Assembly: GCA_028551475.1 (NCBI GenBank)
Contig: CM052355.1
Location: 4,464,001 to 4,528,000, forward strand
DNA length: 64,000 bases
Reading direction: 5' to 3'
From: Casuarina equisetifolia
Lineage: Eukaryota; Streptophyta; Magnoliopsida; Fagales; Casuarinaceae
Positions 35,801 to 47,337 of the stretch are shown in pieces (within the stretch, counting starts at the first letter, position 1; each line of letters opens with the position of its first letter). The notes beneath the pieces were generated by a model that ran no database searches, was not told the origin of the DNA, and was given only the letters and a program-made list of their open reading frames with translations. The position numbers and the translations under genes were made by a program.

Positions 35801-38800
35801 ATATATAATTATATGGAATTTGTTACATGCACATCTACATAAGAGATCCATGCAATGTAGAACTTAGTTTCACAGGCTGAGTTATTGAAATCTCCCTCAC
35901 TAAAAGTCTTTATCATGTTTAGCATTGGAATATAACATCTTAGTGACAGGCGATGGGATTAGGTTAATGTTGGTACTATTGCTCATGACTAACAGAAAGT
36001 GTGTCATGTTTGTGCTATATTGTAATAAGATTTATCAATATTGTTGTTAGAGCGTTATAGAATTATTTTGTTGTCCAATTTCACTTATTACACAATGAAT
36101 GTGATCCATAGAACATAGACAATCCATTCGGTATGCAAGGATATTTTTCAAATCTTTTATAGTTACAATATGTCATGCAAATTCTTTTGCTAAATTACTA
36201 AGGTCCAAAACAGGACCAACTGTCTTCTCAGGTTGCTTACTTTTGCTTCAACAATGTATGTCTTTTGAGAGTATTAAGCCTTCTTGTCACTTTTGTGTGT
36301 TATTTTGGTTTGGGCCAGTAATTTTGTTTGGTAAATGCTCTTTCAACTGATAGAGGATCAATGTGGAAAATGCTCTTTCAAGCCATCATCAAGGAGATTA
36401 CCAGTTCATTGTAGCCTAAATTGTTAGTGAGTTGTCTTTTCTCTGATACATGTTATTTATCTTAGTTAATTGTGGGAAGCAATAAATTCACACAAGTTTC
36501 TTTTTTGTACTGGAGGCTCATCAGACAAAACTGAGTTAGTGATACATGATGCACCATGGCAGCAGAAATATAAGGACATGTTTTCAATGAGAATGAGCTT
36601 ACAAGAGAGCACTAGAGATTTTGTCTAAAAGAGAACTTTGGAAGATTGAGACTCCACAGAATGGAGCTCATGTGATAATATTTATGGTCATTTTCCATGT
36701 GCCAGAGTACATAAGCTAGTTTTTGTGCTATTTTTCATCTCAATGCATGATGCTGCTTGAGCAAAGCGAGCTAGTGCAGGGTAACATCAAGCTGGGGTTA
36801 TAGCGTAAATTAGCAGGATTGCAGATAAAGTAGTATTCTCACGTAGATTAAGGTGGTAGTTGCTGCCTGCCATCACCTGAATATCTAAAGTTTTCCCCTG
36901 AGGAGGTGGCAGGCCGTTCCCAGCAGCTGTTAGTGTCATTTGTCCAAAGTTCTATGGATGTTGATTTTCTACCAAGCGTCTAGCATCAGATACTACAAGG
37001 TATAGGTTGCCATGTGAGCCAATTGCTCATGCTATTGGCCTGCAATCATTGTTGTGGTTGATGCCACTGCACCTATCAGTCATTAGTTACCCTGTCTTGT
37101 GCCAAAAGAAAATGTGACCATCAAATTTCAGTTCAATGAAATATCACATTATGCATTGTAATGTTACAAGGCCTTATCAAGTTTTCATCTTCTATTTGTG
37201 ATGCCTTTAGCTAAACCTTTGAGGTTGAGATGACAATTTTCTTGCAGTTTTATACATTTAATTGTGATTCTTTGTTGGGCTATAGCTTATGCTGATAGTA
37301 TCTTGGCTAATTTCCCTTATTCATGTTCTCAATGGATGGCCACCTTGAATTATACCTTTTTCTTGGCTAGTCTTATGCGAACATCTCATATTAATCTAAA
37401 TTAGGTATGGGTTTACAAGAAAACATCAGAAGAGAAATTTCCAACCCTGAAGAAATATTCCGACAAAGCACCCTCAACTGATAAATTTGCCACCCATGAG
37501 GTAAAGGTAGACTATGAGTACAAGAGTGTTGAAGATCCTAGTAGAGTTGTACCTCCAGAGGAAAGGATTAAAGGATATCGCTATGGACCTCAAGTAGTTC
37601 CTGTAGCACCCTCTGAATGGGAGGCTGTCAAATTCAAACCAGAAAAGAGCGTAAAACTTCTTGGATTTACTGATGCTTCAAACATAATGCGGTACAATTT
37701 TTAAATGATCTGACTTGCATTCTTAAGCTTTCCATTGGTTGACTTTTAATTGCAACTATAATATTTTGATTTCCTTTTCTTTTGACTTGGTCAATATATG
37801 TATTCCAGACATTATTACATGAAAGATGCCAACGTTTTCATTGCTGATCCTGGCAATACAAGAGCAGTTCTTGGCGTTTCTGCCCTAGCAAGAGCAATGA
37901 AGGAGAAAAATAAGGTGGCTATTGTACGTTGTGTTTGGAGAAATGGACAGGGGAATGTCGTTGTCGGGGTTCTTACTCCCAATATATCTGACAAAGATAA
38001 TATTGTAGGTGTTCACACACACGTCTAGACTCCTGTTAAACATCATAATCTGCTTATCTTTGTTTATGAGTCTTTTTGATGATTTTTGTTGTTAATTCTG
38101 CATGCTTTGTGTACTTGCTGGGCAGCCAGATTCATTGTACTTTAATGTGCTTCCCTTCGCTGAGGATGTCCGAGAATTTCAATTCCCCTCCTTCAACAAT
38201 CTACCATCATCATGGCAACCTAATGAGCAGCAGCAAGAGGCTGCAGATAACTTGGTAAAAATGCTTGACTTGGCACCATCTGGCAAGGAGGAAGCTCTGC
38301 AGCCTGACTTTACACCAAATCCTGTTCTAGAGGTGCTCATTCATGCTACTTCTCTGTATTTTATTAGTTTGGCATAGGGGATAATTTACGTAGGTTTGAT
38401 TGCCATTAAATAATAATGATGCATATAAGTTGTAGATAGATTTTCACTAAAACAAGTCTGTTATGCGAATCTGCTCATCACTTTTGTTGTATACACACAA
38501 TGCAGAGTGTGTTGTTTGTCCTAGAGAATATAATTGGCACCATAAGAACTGAAAAGACAACTATGCAGGTCCGCTGGAGATGCCTCCCACCACCGAACCC
38601 TTCCCCCCCACCCCACCACCCCAAACACAAAAAACAACGAAAGAAAAAACACACACACACAAAACCACCCCAACTCCTGGATTACATTATATCACTGAAG
38701 GGGAAATCTTTGATATCTGTAAAGAGAATAATGTTTTTGGCAGTTCTAAAAAGACAACATTTCAAAAGCTTTGTTAGAGATGAACAAGGAGAGTGCTTCT

Positions 38801-40234
38801 GATGCTTAAATTTTTGATTTGGTAAGTTAGTTTTCCACGTGTAACTAATACCATAGCCATGTACTTTCAGCGTTTCTATCGTTATCTTGAATTGAAATCA
38901 AAGCATCCAGATGCAGCTGTACCTTCGCTTGATGAAACCCTCAAGAAGATAACGGAACCTGATCCAGAACTATCTGCTCAAAATAAGTCTGTTATTGATA
39001 CATTCCGCAGAAGCTTTGAACTCAAAGAGAAACCAAAGGTCAATTTTACTGATGCTTTTGAGAAGAGAGAAATAAAATAAAAAAGTTACTTGAGATGAAC
39101 ATGGTCAAGGAGGTCTGAATTTTATTTGGATTGCAGGTGAAGAAATCAAATCGGCCATTTTTGCCAGAAAATGCATCTGGATCTAGGAAGGAAGAGGGTT
39201 ATGATGGCATTTCTGCTCAATTTCTTGATTCCACTAAAAATACAGCCGCTGGTAAGGTTGAAGAAATTGGGTGCTTAACCCCTGTCCAAGATTTTGAAAC
39301 TATGATGTCACGTAGAGATGGTCCAGAGTGGATTGGCAAAGCCATCAAGGACATGAAAAACAGAATATTTGACATGGTAGAGGACTCCCACGAAGGGGAT
39401 AATTATCCTAAAGCAATGGAATGTCTAGTTGCCCTTCGCAAGGGTTGCATCCTTGAGCAGGTGGCCTTCTCTACCCACCTCAGTTGGTGTTGACTGGAAT
39501 TGCACGCATTATATTCTAACGTAAAATTTGGTAATGGGACCAATTACATATAAATAAACTATTAAACGGTACAAATTGAGTTGCCTTTTACTTACCCCAG
39601 TGATAAATTTTTGTTTCACGTGCTGTTCAAAATTTTTGCTTAGCTTTGCATGGGTTAATAGGCAATGATCTTTTAGTTAAAATAACTAGTCTTTTTCCAC
39701 TTCCTATTTTATTTAGTTATCACGGCAAACGTTCTTGGATAGAATTTTGAGAGTAGATGTTCCTGCCTATAATAGATCTGAATCAGCTTAATTGTCCATG
39801 CTTAATGGCCTGAGCAGCCTGGTGATTTCTACGTCATCATTTGACATGTGTTTAGATGGCTGTGATTCTACCAGCTATCTGTTGATTTTCATTGGTTTGT
39901 CCTTCGCAGGAACCAAAACATTTCAATGATTTCCTGCGTCATCTCTGTGAATTCTGCAAAGAGAAGGACCTCTCTAGTTTCTGTGAATTTCTGGCGTCCA
40001 ACAAACTCACCCTGATCTCCAAGGCGGAAGCTGTTGACAGGTTTATATAATCACCTTTCTCCCAATTCTTTCAAAGTTTTGATTGAATGCCATCGTTTCG
40101 GTAGTTCTTTTCTGTTCTACCTCAGTTGGGGGTTTAATCTTTCTTTTTTCCTCCTGATCAGTGAAGTTAGTGAGGATGAAGCTAGAAGTTTCCTGGTTAA
40201 ATCAGAGCCAAAAACTGAGGACCTAATTAGATAA
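32881..40234 (+). CDS. KU80: KU80, Ku heterodimer large subunit
   Basis: Twelve exons: 32881-32895, 33418-33510, 33588-33639, 33903-34034, 34667-35070, 37405-37691, 37809-38004, 38126-38332, 38871-39038, 39137-39460, 39910-40040 and 40162-40234, giving 693 aa (plant KU80 is about 680). Seen: an N-terminal vWA-like domain (LLLLLDVGPSMHDILPELEK, about aa 5-230), the Ku core beta-barrel (KVWVYKKTSEEKFPTLKKY, EERIKGYRYGPQVVP, VAIVRCVWRNGQGNVVVGVL), then PFAEDVREFQFPSF and the C-terminal helical domain (KAMECLVALRKGCILEQEPK). With KU70 it binds broken DNA ends for non-homologous joining and protects telomeres, in the nucleus. Intron 5 is long (2.3 kb). All junctions are GT-AG and phases agree throughout. 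Confidence 0.97.
33278..33291 (+). promoter_or_regulatory. Telomere-repeat (telo-box) motif in KU80 intron 1
   Basis: Two exact plant telomere units, TTTAGGGTTTAGGG, about 385 bp into the first intron. In plants, telo-boxes near gene starts are known binding sites for TRB-type factors. Function here is inferred. Confidence 0.6.
35071..37404 (+). other. Large KU80 intron 5, no nested gene seen
   Basis: 2,334 bp of T-rich intronic sequence with a GTCAGC donor and an AATTAG acceptor. I see no transposon ends, RNA gene or coding exon in it. Confidence 0.6.
38587..38695 (+). repeat. C-rich/AC-rich low-complexity tract in KU80 intron 8
   Basis: Runs of C (cccttccccccc, accccaccacccc) followed by an AC microsatellite (acacacacacac). 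The minus strand has at least four G-runs and could fold as a G-quadruplex. It is outside coding sequence. Confidence 0.75.
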
Positions 40235-41273
40235 TTCAGTGTCCATCCTTGTACATCATTCTCATGTTGATGCCGATCACATTTATGTATAGGCACTCAA
40301 GTTTTGTGCTACTTGAGGACAGTTAATTTACACCAGCTGGGCAGAAAGTGGTCCATCTCAACCCAATCTTGTGATTGGATTGTGATTTCCTTTTTGTGAT
40401 AAAGTATCAAGCATAAGTAGAGAGCTGTCAACAAATTCGAGAAAACGATCCTTTCTTTCTGTGATAAAGAATCAAGGATAGGTACAAAGTGACCAACATA
40501 TCCCAGTAGGTGATCCTATCTGAGAAGAGGCATGAATGGTCTGTCATATCAAGTAATTTGCTTAACAAAGATTGAAGATGACGATGATTATCTGTTAACA
40601 GATGTTTAAATCCTTATTGTGGGTTCTGGGCCTACAGTGGAAAGCTTTAGCAGAAACTTGCATCCTTACCGCGTTCGATTAACGTTCTTTATCTGCGTTC
40701 CGCGCCAGCCCCTTTGTTGGGATAAAGGCTACTTAGAGGGCATGATATACTGTAAACCCTTTTTAGAACAGGTCGTTAAAAGTTATATCACCACATTGAG
40801 TTTGGCCAAGTCTAGTACTCGCGTGGATGATAGTCATGCCCGCATATCTGGCAAAGTTGCAAATCTAAGTGTCGAGCTGATCGACGGCTTTGATCAGGAG
40901 GTGCATATAACGCTTTAGCCCGGTAAAAGTGGGCTGCATTAACATCCGGCCGGTGGTTTTTGCAGTACATGGAGAGAACCAGGTGTGTTATCCAAATTGT
41001 CAAAAAATGAAATGAATCAACAAGAGCCAACTTTAAGTGAGACAAAAAGGCTGGCTAATTCCATCCCCAAAAAGGAAATGAACCAAAAACAAAAAGCCTG
41101 CTCAGTAAGCAAGGTAATGGGTTTTTTTAACTACAAGCTTGCATTTGAGCATCATCTCAAACCTCCAACCTACTCATGGAATCGCACATTTTTGTAATTT
41201 CTCATAGGGAAATAGAAATTACTAATCATATCAACTGACAGAGAATGGAAGTCAACATAGGAAGCCAAGCGCA
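40235..41273. other. Intergenic between convergent KU80 and FKBP43 genes
   Basis: Holds the two 3' UTRs. A 99-codon plus-strand frame at 40,619-40,918 has no family I recognise and no splice or codon support; I leave it unannotated. Confidence 0.5.
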
Positions 41274-44200
41274 TCAGCTGTGGACTTTAATTAATTCCAC
41301 GTCATATTCCAGCCATGAGTCTGGTGGTACGTTTTCACCACATCCTTCAGTACCAAAACTGCGACAGACAAAATGTAAAGCAAGTGAGAACCCAAAGAAG
41401 TAGAAAGAAAGAAAGAAGTAGAAAAGAATCGGATTACAAACCCCATAGATGGTGGAATGGTAAGTCTTCTCTTTTCACCTACTCGCATACCTAATGAACA
41501 TGCATGTGTCAGCTACAGAAAAATAAATAACAACTTGTAGCTGTAACCAAAATTTCTATCAGCAGAAAAGCACATCACAAGGGCAATACCATCAAGGCCA
41601 ATATCCCAACCCTCGATCACCTTTCCCACACCTGCAACAAACAACATATTAAACCATTTAGTAGGTCTAACATATCGTTTCTGGAAAAACATGACCGCAG
41701 CTTATATTTTAGTACCTAGCCGAAACTTGTAGGGAGTGGCACCAACATTTGAGTCAAATGATTCTCTATTCTTTTTCAACTTGCCATTGTAATTGATGCT
41801 GATCTGGAAGCAAATAAAATTATATAAATTCTATGGAATTTTTCTAGAGCAACCCTGCTTCAATTTTTTAAGGCTCGAGATGAGAATATCGTTTTAAGTG
41901 AGCTATCAACATCCAACCCGAGAAGAGTACACATTGCTCTTCATTCACTTTGGATAGAAAACACTAAATGCAATAAAACTCATTAAATTAATATCATTGT
42001 TGAATCAACGGAACATGGATACAAAGGGACTTACTTTTTTCCCAGAAGCAGCTACCTTGCCATCTGGTTCCCCCATTTCTATCACCTCAATAATTAATCC
42101 ATTAGACAAAGTCCGCAATTGAGATGAATTGCCATCAACTTTCTTGTCTCCAATCTCGTCTGCTGGTAGAGATGGTATACTTGCATTCACAGCTTCCAAT
42201 TTTTTTTGGGTCTTACTCTTTTTCTTTTTCTCAACATCCTTCTCCAAATGATTTTCTTCATCAAACTCATTAACATTCCTGTAAATAAAATAATGTAAGA
42301 ACGACACAAGAGACCATACTGTCGACAATGAGAAGCGAAGTTTATTCATCCTGCAATTGTTTATCATTCGGAAGATCAACATGGACAAAAGCATTGTCCG
42401 AGTAATTTGCATCCTCCACACAGGTGAAAAACTGAAAGGGAAGAAAGAAATTCTTTGTGATTTTGACAAGTTGATTGGAGGAGGTCTTAAATTTTCACTT
42501 CTCTCCCTTGCATTGGATTGGTTATATAAAGCGCAGAGTTCATAGTTCATGCAACTTTTCTCTGTGTTTTATGTGCCTCTGCCGGGTCAAAGCTTGAAAC
42601 AATTTATTGACTGGGTGCAATTGAGTTAACACTAGGTGAATTGGGTGAACTCTGTATTTGGGTTAAATTCGGGAAGGGGGCACAGCTTGTGCAATTTTAG
42701 TCTATGAATTTCTAGGTAATTGTAGAATTGAAGCTCAAAAAGTACTGAGATTCTGATTTTGTTCATTTGTCATAGGTAGGTCCTGGACTCGTTAGTCTTT
42801 CATTCATTTCACCGACCAGTTTCTTCTTTAACACTACTATTATGCTTAATGTCAGTTTTAGTAATTTTCACATTCCTTACTCTCTTTTTTTTTTTTTTTT
42901 TTTCTGTTTTGCTCTTATGCTTTTCCCCAACTTCAGAACCTATTTAGGTGGAATGCGGCAAAGCAAATATCAATATCATGCTTCAATTAATATAAACAAC
43001 AAATCAACAAACTGAAGCCTCACCAAACTCTCTCAATGAGAGGGCTATATCAATTTTAAAATTTCAGATCACAGATATACTTACAGAGCTCCTAGGACCA
43101 TATTGTCAGCCTTGACCTTGATTTGCTGCTCTTTATCCTCGTTAAAGATACTTTTGCCGTTACTCTCATGTTCACGTATTTTCCTCTCCTTGAGCTGTTC
43201 TTTCCTTTTCGTCTTTGATTTTTCATCATATTTGGGTCCCGCTTTAGTGGAAGGTAGCAAAAGATTGTCTAGCAATTCAGCTTCCTTGCTTCTGTAAACA
43301 TAAGAAGTGACAAAGATCAAGTCAATCATCAGCAAACTCAGATTTCCTCTTCAATGTATGCATGTGAGATCTTATTGTGCTCAGAACGCGGATCACTGAA
43401 ATACTCACTTATCATAGGCCGCCTTATCTCCTAAAGCATGTTCTTGGATGCTATTCTCAGCATTTGACTCATTTTCCAGGGCCTTATCCTGCTTACCAAA
43501 ATTTTTTTTCTTGCTTTCAGCTACATTAGTCTTCTCATCCTTCCTACGTTCTTTCTTCTTCTTCTTTGGCCTCTCACCATCTTCACAGGTTTTATCCATT
43601 CCCTTGTCTGCTCCGCCATTTACGTCTACTATTCTTTCGTTCATGGTGGCTTTAGACTGACCATCTATGGAAACATCACGGTCTTTTCTTTTTCGCTGGA
43701 TAGTGTAGCTTCCACGACCATCTCCCATCTTGTCACTCATTTCATGGGTTGACCCATCATTTTTCCCTTCTACTTCCTTTGTTATTTTTTCAGTGGGAAT
43801 TTTTAGCTGACCATCAACAATACTGCAAGTTTTTCTTGGCAGTTCAACAACATAATTTTCATTAAGTTCTATCTTATTAGAATGAGTGTCACCTGTTTCC
43901 TTATCACTCTTACCTTCTTCCTCCGATTTTTTCTTTACATTGGCTTTGCTCTTGTAGAGAGATGAAACTGGGATGTTGTCTTCATCTTCAGTTTGCAATA
44001 CTGGCGGACTGCAGCTACCACTCACAACACCTTTTTGTGGAGAACATCCTTCATCGTCGGACTCACTGATCTGATACCTCTTTCGTAGCCGTCTATGGCT
44101 GTCTCTCTCATTCTTAGGTTTCTCATTATCTAGAATCTCCTCTGCAATGAATAATGTCAGAGCCACCAACAAACATAGGTCAAATACTCGGAATTTTACT

Positions 44201-45619
44201 AAATAAAACATTAACAATCATATAATAATGAACAGGAAAACTTAGCCAGGTAGGTTAAACACATGCATTAAACCCTACTACATTGAAAATTTGAACATCT
44301 AATTTCATCAAATAATCTTATGGAAGGTTTATAAAAAGATGCAAAAAGCGAGGAATAAAAAAGGATGTGATGTACCTCCACCATCGGAAATAGGAGAAGG
44401 TGGGTAGACTTCTGGGTCATCATCGTCAATAAAACTATCCTCATACTCATCTTCATCACTTTCCTCAGACCTTTCTGTTTCCGTATCAGCAATATCTTCC
44501 CCACAGGGTTCTCTTGCCACAGAAGTAAAGGAAAAATAAAAAAACTCAGAACATAATCTCAAGCAATTATGTTGCCAGACAAAAGTTCCTAACGAGTTGA
44601 GAGAAAAAATTATGTACGATGTTCGTCTCACTTTGATTTCCGAGAAAGAAAAGTTTATCTTGAGTGAGCAGCTAAATTTCCAGACACAATTAATTCCATC
44701 TAGTGGGATTTAACAGCAAACAAATTGTCCCAGCTGCCCTAATGTCCGAATAGATAACAATCGCATAGACTAATGAACTAATAAGATTAAGGTAGTACCA
44801 AAAAGTCATGGCATAAACAAAACCCAAATTTCAGATTGCAAAGCGACAGAAGGATACATCTCATGGGCACCACTTTGAAGATAGTAACCGGTGAGGAAAA
44901 CACTCCTAGGACCAATAACTGAGAACACAACGTCATCAGCCTCCTCAAATTCCAAATTTAGCTGCAACGACTCTGAATTCACGGGATACAAAGCGCAAAG
45001 ATAAACAGGACTTCTGTTTCCAACATTGCATTGAAGTATACTTCTTGCAGTGGCAGTACCAAGCGCTAGTGTAGCCTGGGTTAACGAAGATAAACATCAT
45101 TGACTAATGCAGTGAAAATCCAACCAGGAAACCTCCAAATCTCTTTAAATCAGTCGGCGGGAAAAACAAATTAAGTTCAAAGCGAGAATCATGATTTCAT
45201 TGAGAATCATAACTAAACAAATCGCAAAACAAAGCAAGAACCTCAAATGCTTCTTAAAGATTCAATTACTGACAATCATGAATAATGAGAATTACAGCCC
45301 TTCCTTCAGAATCCAATCAGAATAGACTCGCTACACACACAGAGAAGAGAGAGCGACACCGCAAGAATACAATACCATTGATACATGTAGCCGACCTTTC
45401 GACTCGTCATATTTATGAGTGTAAGGCTTCCCGGGTTTCACTTCGATTCCTGAAAATTAAACACATACAGATTGAAGACGCAACGCAAGAATTCTCAAAA
45501 ACTAATCTTCCCGGTTATCATCAGCAACATAACCAATTCCAGAAAAAGAAAGAAAAAAGGCGCCATCCTCTGTGTATGAATATGTATGGGTTGCGGGAGT
45601 TCTTACCCCAGAAAGCCAT
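41274..45619 (-). CDS. FKBP43: FKBP43-type nuclear peptidyl-prolyl isomerase / histone-chaperone-like immunophilin
   Basis: Eleven exons: 45619-45607, 45449-45376, 45075-44871, 44510-44376, 44141-43409, 43291-43085, 42278-42035, 41803-41716, 41631-41590, 41490-41442 and 41358-41274, giving 624 aa. Seen: an N-terminal nucleoplasmin-like domain ([54 protein letters not shown]), an acidic patch ([20 protein letters not shown]), a long Lys-rich middle with nuclear-localisation-like runs ([13 protein letters not shown]), and a C-terminal FKBP domain ([58 protein letters not shown]). Related plant FKBPs act on histones in the nucleolus and nucleus. In the FKBP pocket the usual YG is FG and the late FD is YD. 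The exon 3 donor and exon 4 acceptor are the least certain junction. A relic exon lies in the intron between exons 6 and 7. Confidence 0.9.
42346..42431 (-). pseudogene. Probable relic (skipped) exon in FKBP43
   Basis: After a good acceptor (CCCTTTCAG) a minus-strand frame reads [20 protein letters not shown] and PNDKQLQDE, acidic like its neighbours. It is 86 nt, not a multiple of three, and where a donor is expected the bases are GA|ATAAAC, not GT. Skipping it joins flanking exons in frame (CT + G AAT). It looks like a former exon that lost one T in its leading T-run and its GT donor. Confidence 0.5.
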
Positions 45620-46511
45620 CTGCTGAGACAGAATTAGAGCAAATACCGAACCGTTTATCTCCCTCTTCTTCTGCGTCTCTTAAACCCTAGAAAAACCACA
45701 CCCAACTCTTTCCTCCCCCCCTCTCTCTCTTATGGTGGACCCACGAGTGGTACCGTGCGGAACGACGCGCCAAGTCCCATTCGCTAAAGCCTCATGCCTC
45801 CGGGCGGGACCTCAGAACTTGGTTCTTGGTTTGAATCTTACGACGTGGAATCCTAACCATTTTTAGTTACCAGTTTTTTTTTAGTTATATTAGCAGTTTA
45901 CAGAACACAACATAATTATAGGCCTTAATACATTTTATAAGGAATAATTTCACGGTTGTAAATTATAGTACACAACTTTCATCTCATCTTACCCACCATC
46001 AAATTCAGAGGGCGGAAATTTCCCGCTGCTACATTATTGGAGGCCGATATTTTGCCCTCATATTCGTTAATTTCTTTTTTACTTGATCCCATATTTATTT
46101 TGGGTTGGTGTATGCGACATTAAAAGCTTTCTATCACCTGATTTTTCTTTGCTTATATGACTACAAACATCTTTTTCTGCTGTTAGATGATCCATTTTGA
46201 ATGATTGGTTATTTCAATCTTTATTTCTTTTAATTTCATCAATTCGATTCATCGTCCTTTTAAATGTGTTGATGGATGTATAAGGGGAAGAGGTCTAAGG
46301 GTTATGATCGTCAGCTTGTGAAGTTTGTACTGTTTTGATAAACATTTATGCTCGTTGCGCCTCCTATTTGGCTCGAAGAACACATACTAGAAGATACAAT
46401 CTACCTTGTTCGAGCAAAAACGGCGAATATAGTTTGTTCCAGAGTCTCACTAATTTCCAGACCATATAGTATGAGACTGCGCATTGACTAATCGACTTTA
46501 AGTATGATTTG
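45620..46511. other. Intergenic; FKBP43 promoter and U2-1 3' flank
   Basis: The FKBP43 5' UTR and promoter lie at the left, with a telo-box AAACCCTA at 45,682-45,689 and a ctctctct tract nearby. The remainder is AT-rich, without genes, up to the U2 3' end. Confidence 0.55.
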
Positions 46512-46708
46512 GGAGGGGTGCGCCAGGCCCGTGCAGTAGTGCAACGCATGAGCTACGCTTGAAGGGCCCAGTAGCAAGCTACTGTTGTGGACCTTCCCCC
46601 AAGAAAAATTAATTTAATATCATGTGACCCGATGGGCCACGTATCAGATATTAAACTGATAAGAACAGATACTACACTTGATCTTAGCCAAAAGGCCGAG
46701 AAAGGTAT
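46512..46708 (-). ncRNA. U2: U2 spliceosomal snRNA, copy 1
   Basis: About 197 nt on the minus strand, starting ATACCTTTCTCGGCCTTTTG. It has the branch-site recognition block GTGTAGTATCTG, the conserved TTATCAGTTTAATATCTGAT stem, the Sm site AATTTTTCT and the 3' stem-loops ending GCACCCCTCC. U2 pairs with the intron branch point in the spliceosome. About 100 nt of the 5' half is identical to copy 2; five differences lie in the 3' half. The upstream region has an exact plant USE but a weak TATA. Confidence 0.96.
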
Positions 46709-46732
46709 GCCTCAACACGTTGCTTCGTTCTC

Positions 46733-46784
46733 AATTTACATGTCAGTTGTTACTTCCAGTTATCATAAATTCCCGATGTGGGAT
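46733..46784 (-). promoter_or_regulatory. U2-1 promoter: USE plus degenerate TATA
   Basis: The USE ATCCCACATCG, an exact match to the plant snRNA consensus RTCCCACATCG, is at 46,774-46,784 (-66 to -76). The TATA position (46,733-46,741, -25 to -33) reads TGTAAATTG. The spacing of about 32 bp is the Pol II class. Confidence 0.8.
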
Positions 46785-47337
46785 TAGGAAAAGTTCCGGG
46801 CCTGAACTTCGAAGACCAACTTGTTCCACCTGTCACACTTGCCTCGTGCTGATGCAACGTGAGCCGCTCGGTCCGCATTAGGTTCCCGAGTCCATTTTAC
46901 GAACCCGTTCTAAATCATATTCTGAAGTAAGATCGATTTTCAGCGCAGGAAAACGGACGTCCAGGGGTTTGTGAAGTAGAAGGAACGAGACCTGAAAGCT
47001 TCTCCTTTTTTTAGCTATCGCACCGTTTCGGTTCGAAGAATTCCCAAGTCCTAACAGGCCTTGGTTTAGGATCAGTTGTCTTTGATTGTCCATGATGTCA
47101 ATGTATTAGTTAACTATAAAAATAGTTAAAAATAATTACAAAAGAACCATGGTTCACAAAAAAAAAAGAAGAAATTTTTTTTAGAAACCAACATTATATC
47201 CCGTGTGCGAATCAATCTATCAATTTAACAAAATATGCCAGTTTTAGTAGGCGGCATGTAAAATGTCATATTCTTCAATTAATCCATCTGTGTTATAATG
47301 GTCGTCTCATAGAGTTACATTGAGTACTATTAAACTT

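Larger units (their letters stand above)
46512..47337 (-). repeat. U2 duplication unit 1 (with 5' flank)
   Basis: The U2 gene plus ~630 bp of 5' flank is repeated at 48,851-49,660. Shared blocks include gaagaccaacttgttcca, gaagtagaaggaacgagacc, ggtttaggatcagttgtctt and tgttataatggtcgtctcat. Homology ends at the left at the U2 3' end and at the right exactly where an LTR begins (47,338). Confidence 0.85.

Noticed and set aside
40619..40918. 99-codon plus-strand frame between KU80 and FKBP43
   Set aside because: No recognisable domain, start context or splice partner; may be KU80 downstream transcript.
42005..42550. 181-codon minus-strand frame through the FKBP43 relic exon
   Set aside because: It reads the relic exon in a hydrophobic frame ([11 protein letters not shown]) and the next intron as coding; the spliced exon 42,278-42,035 explains the homologous part.
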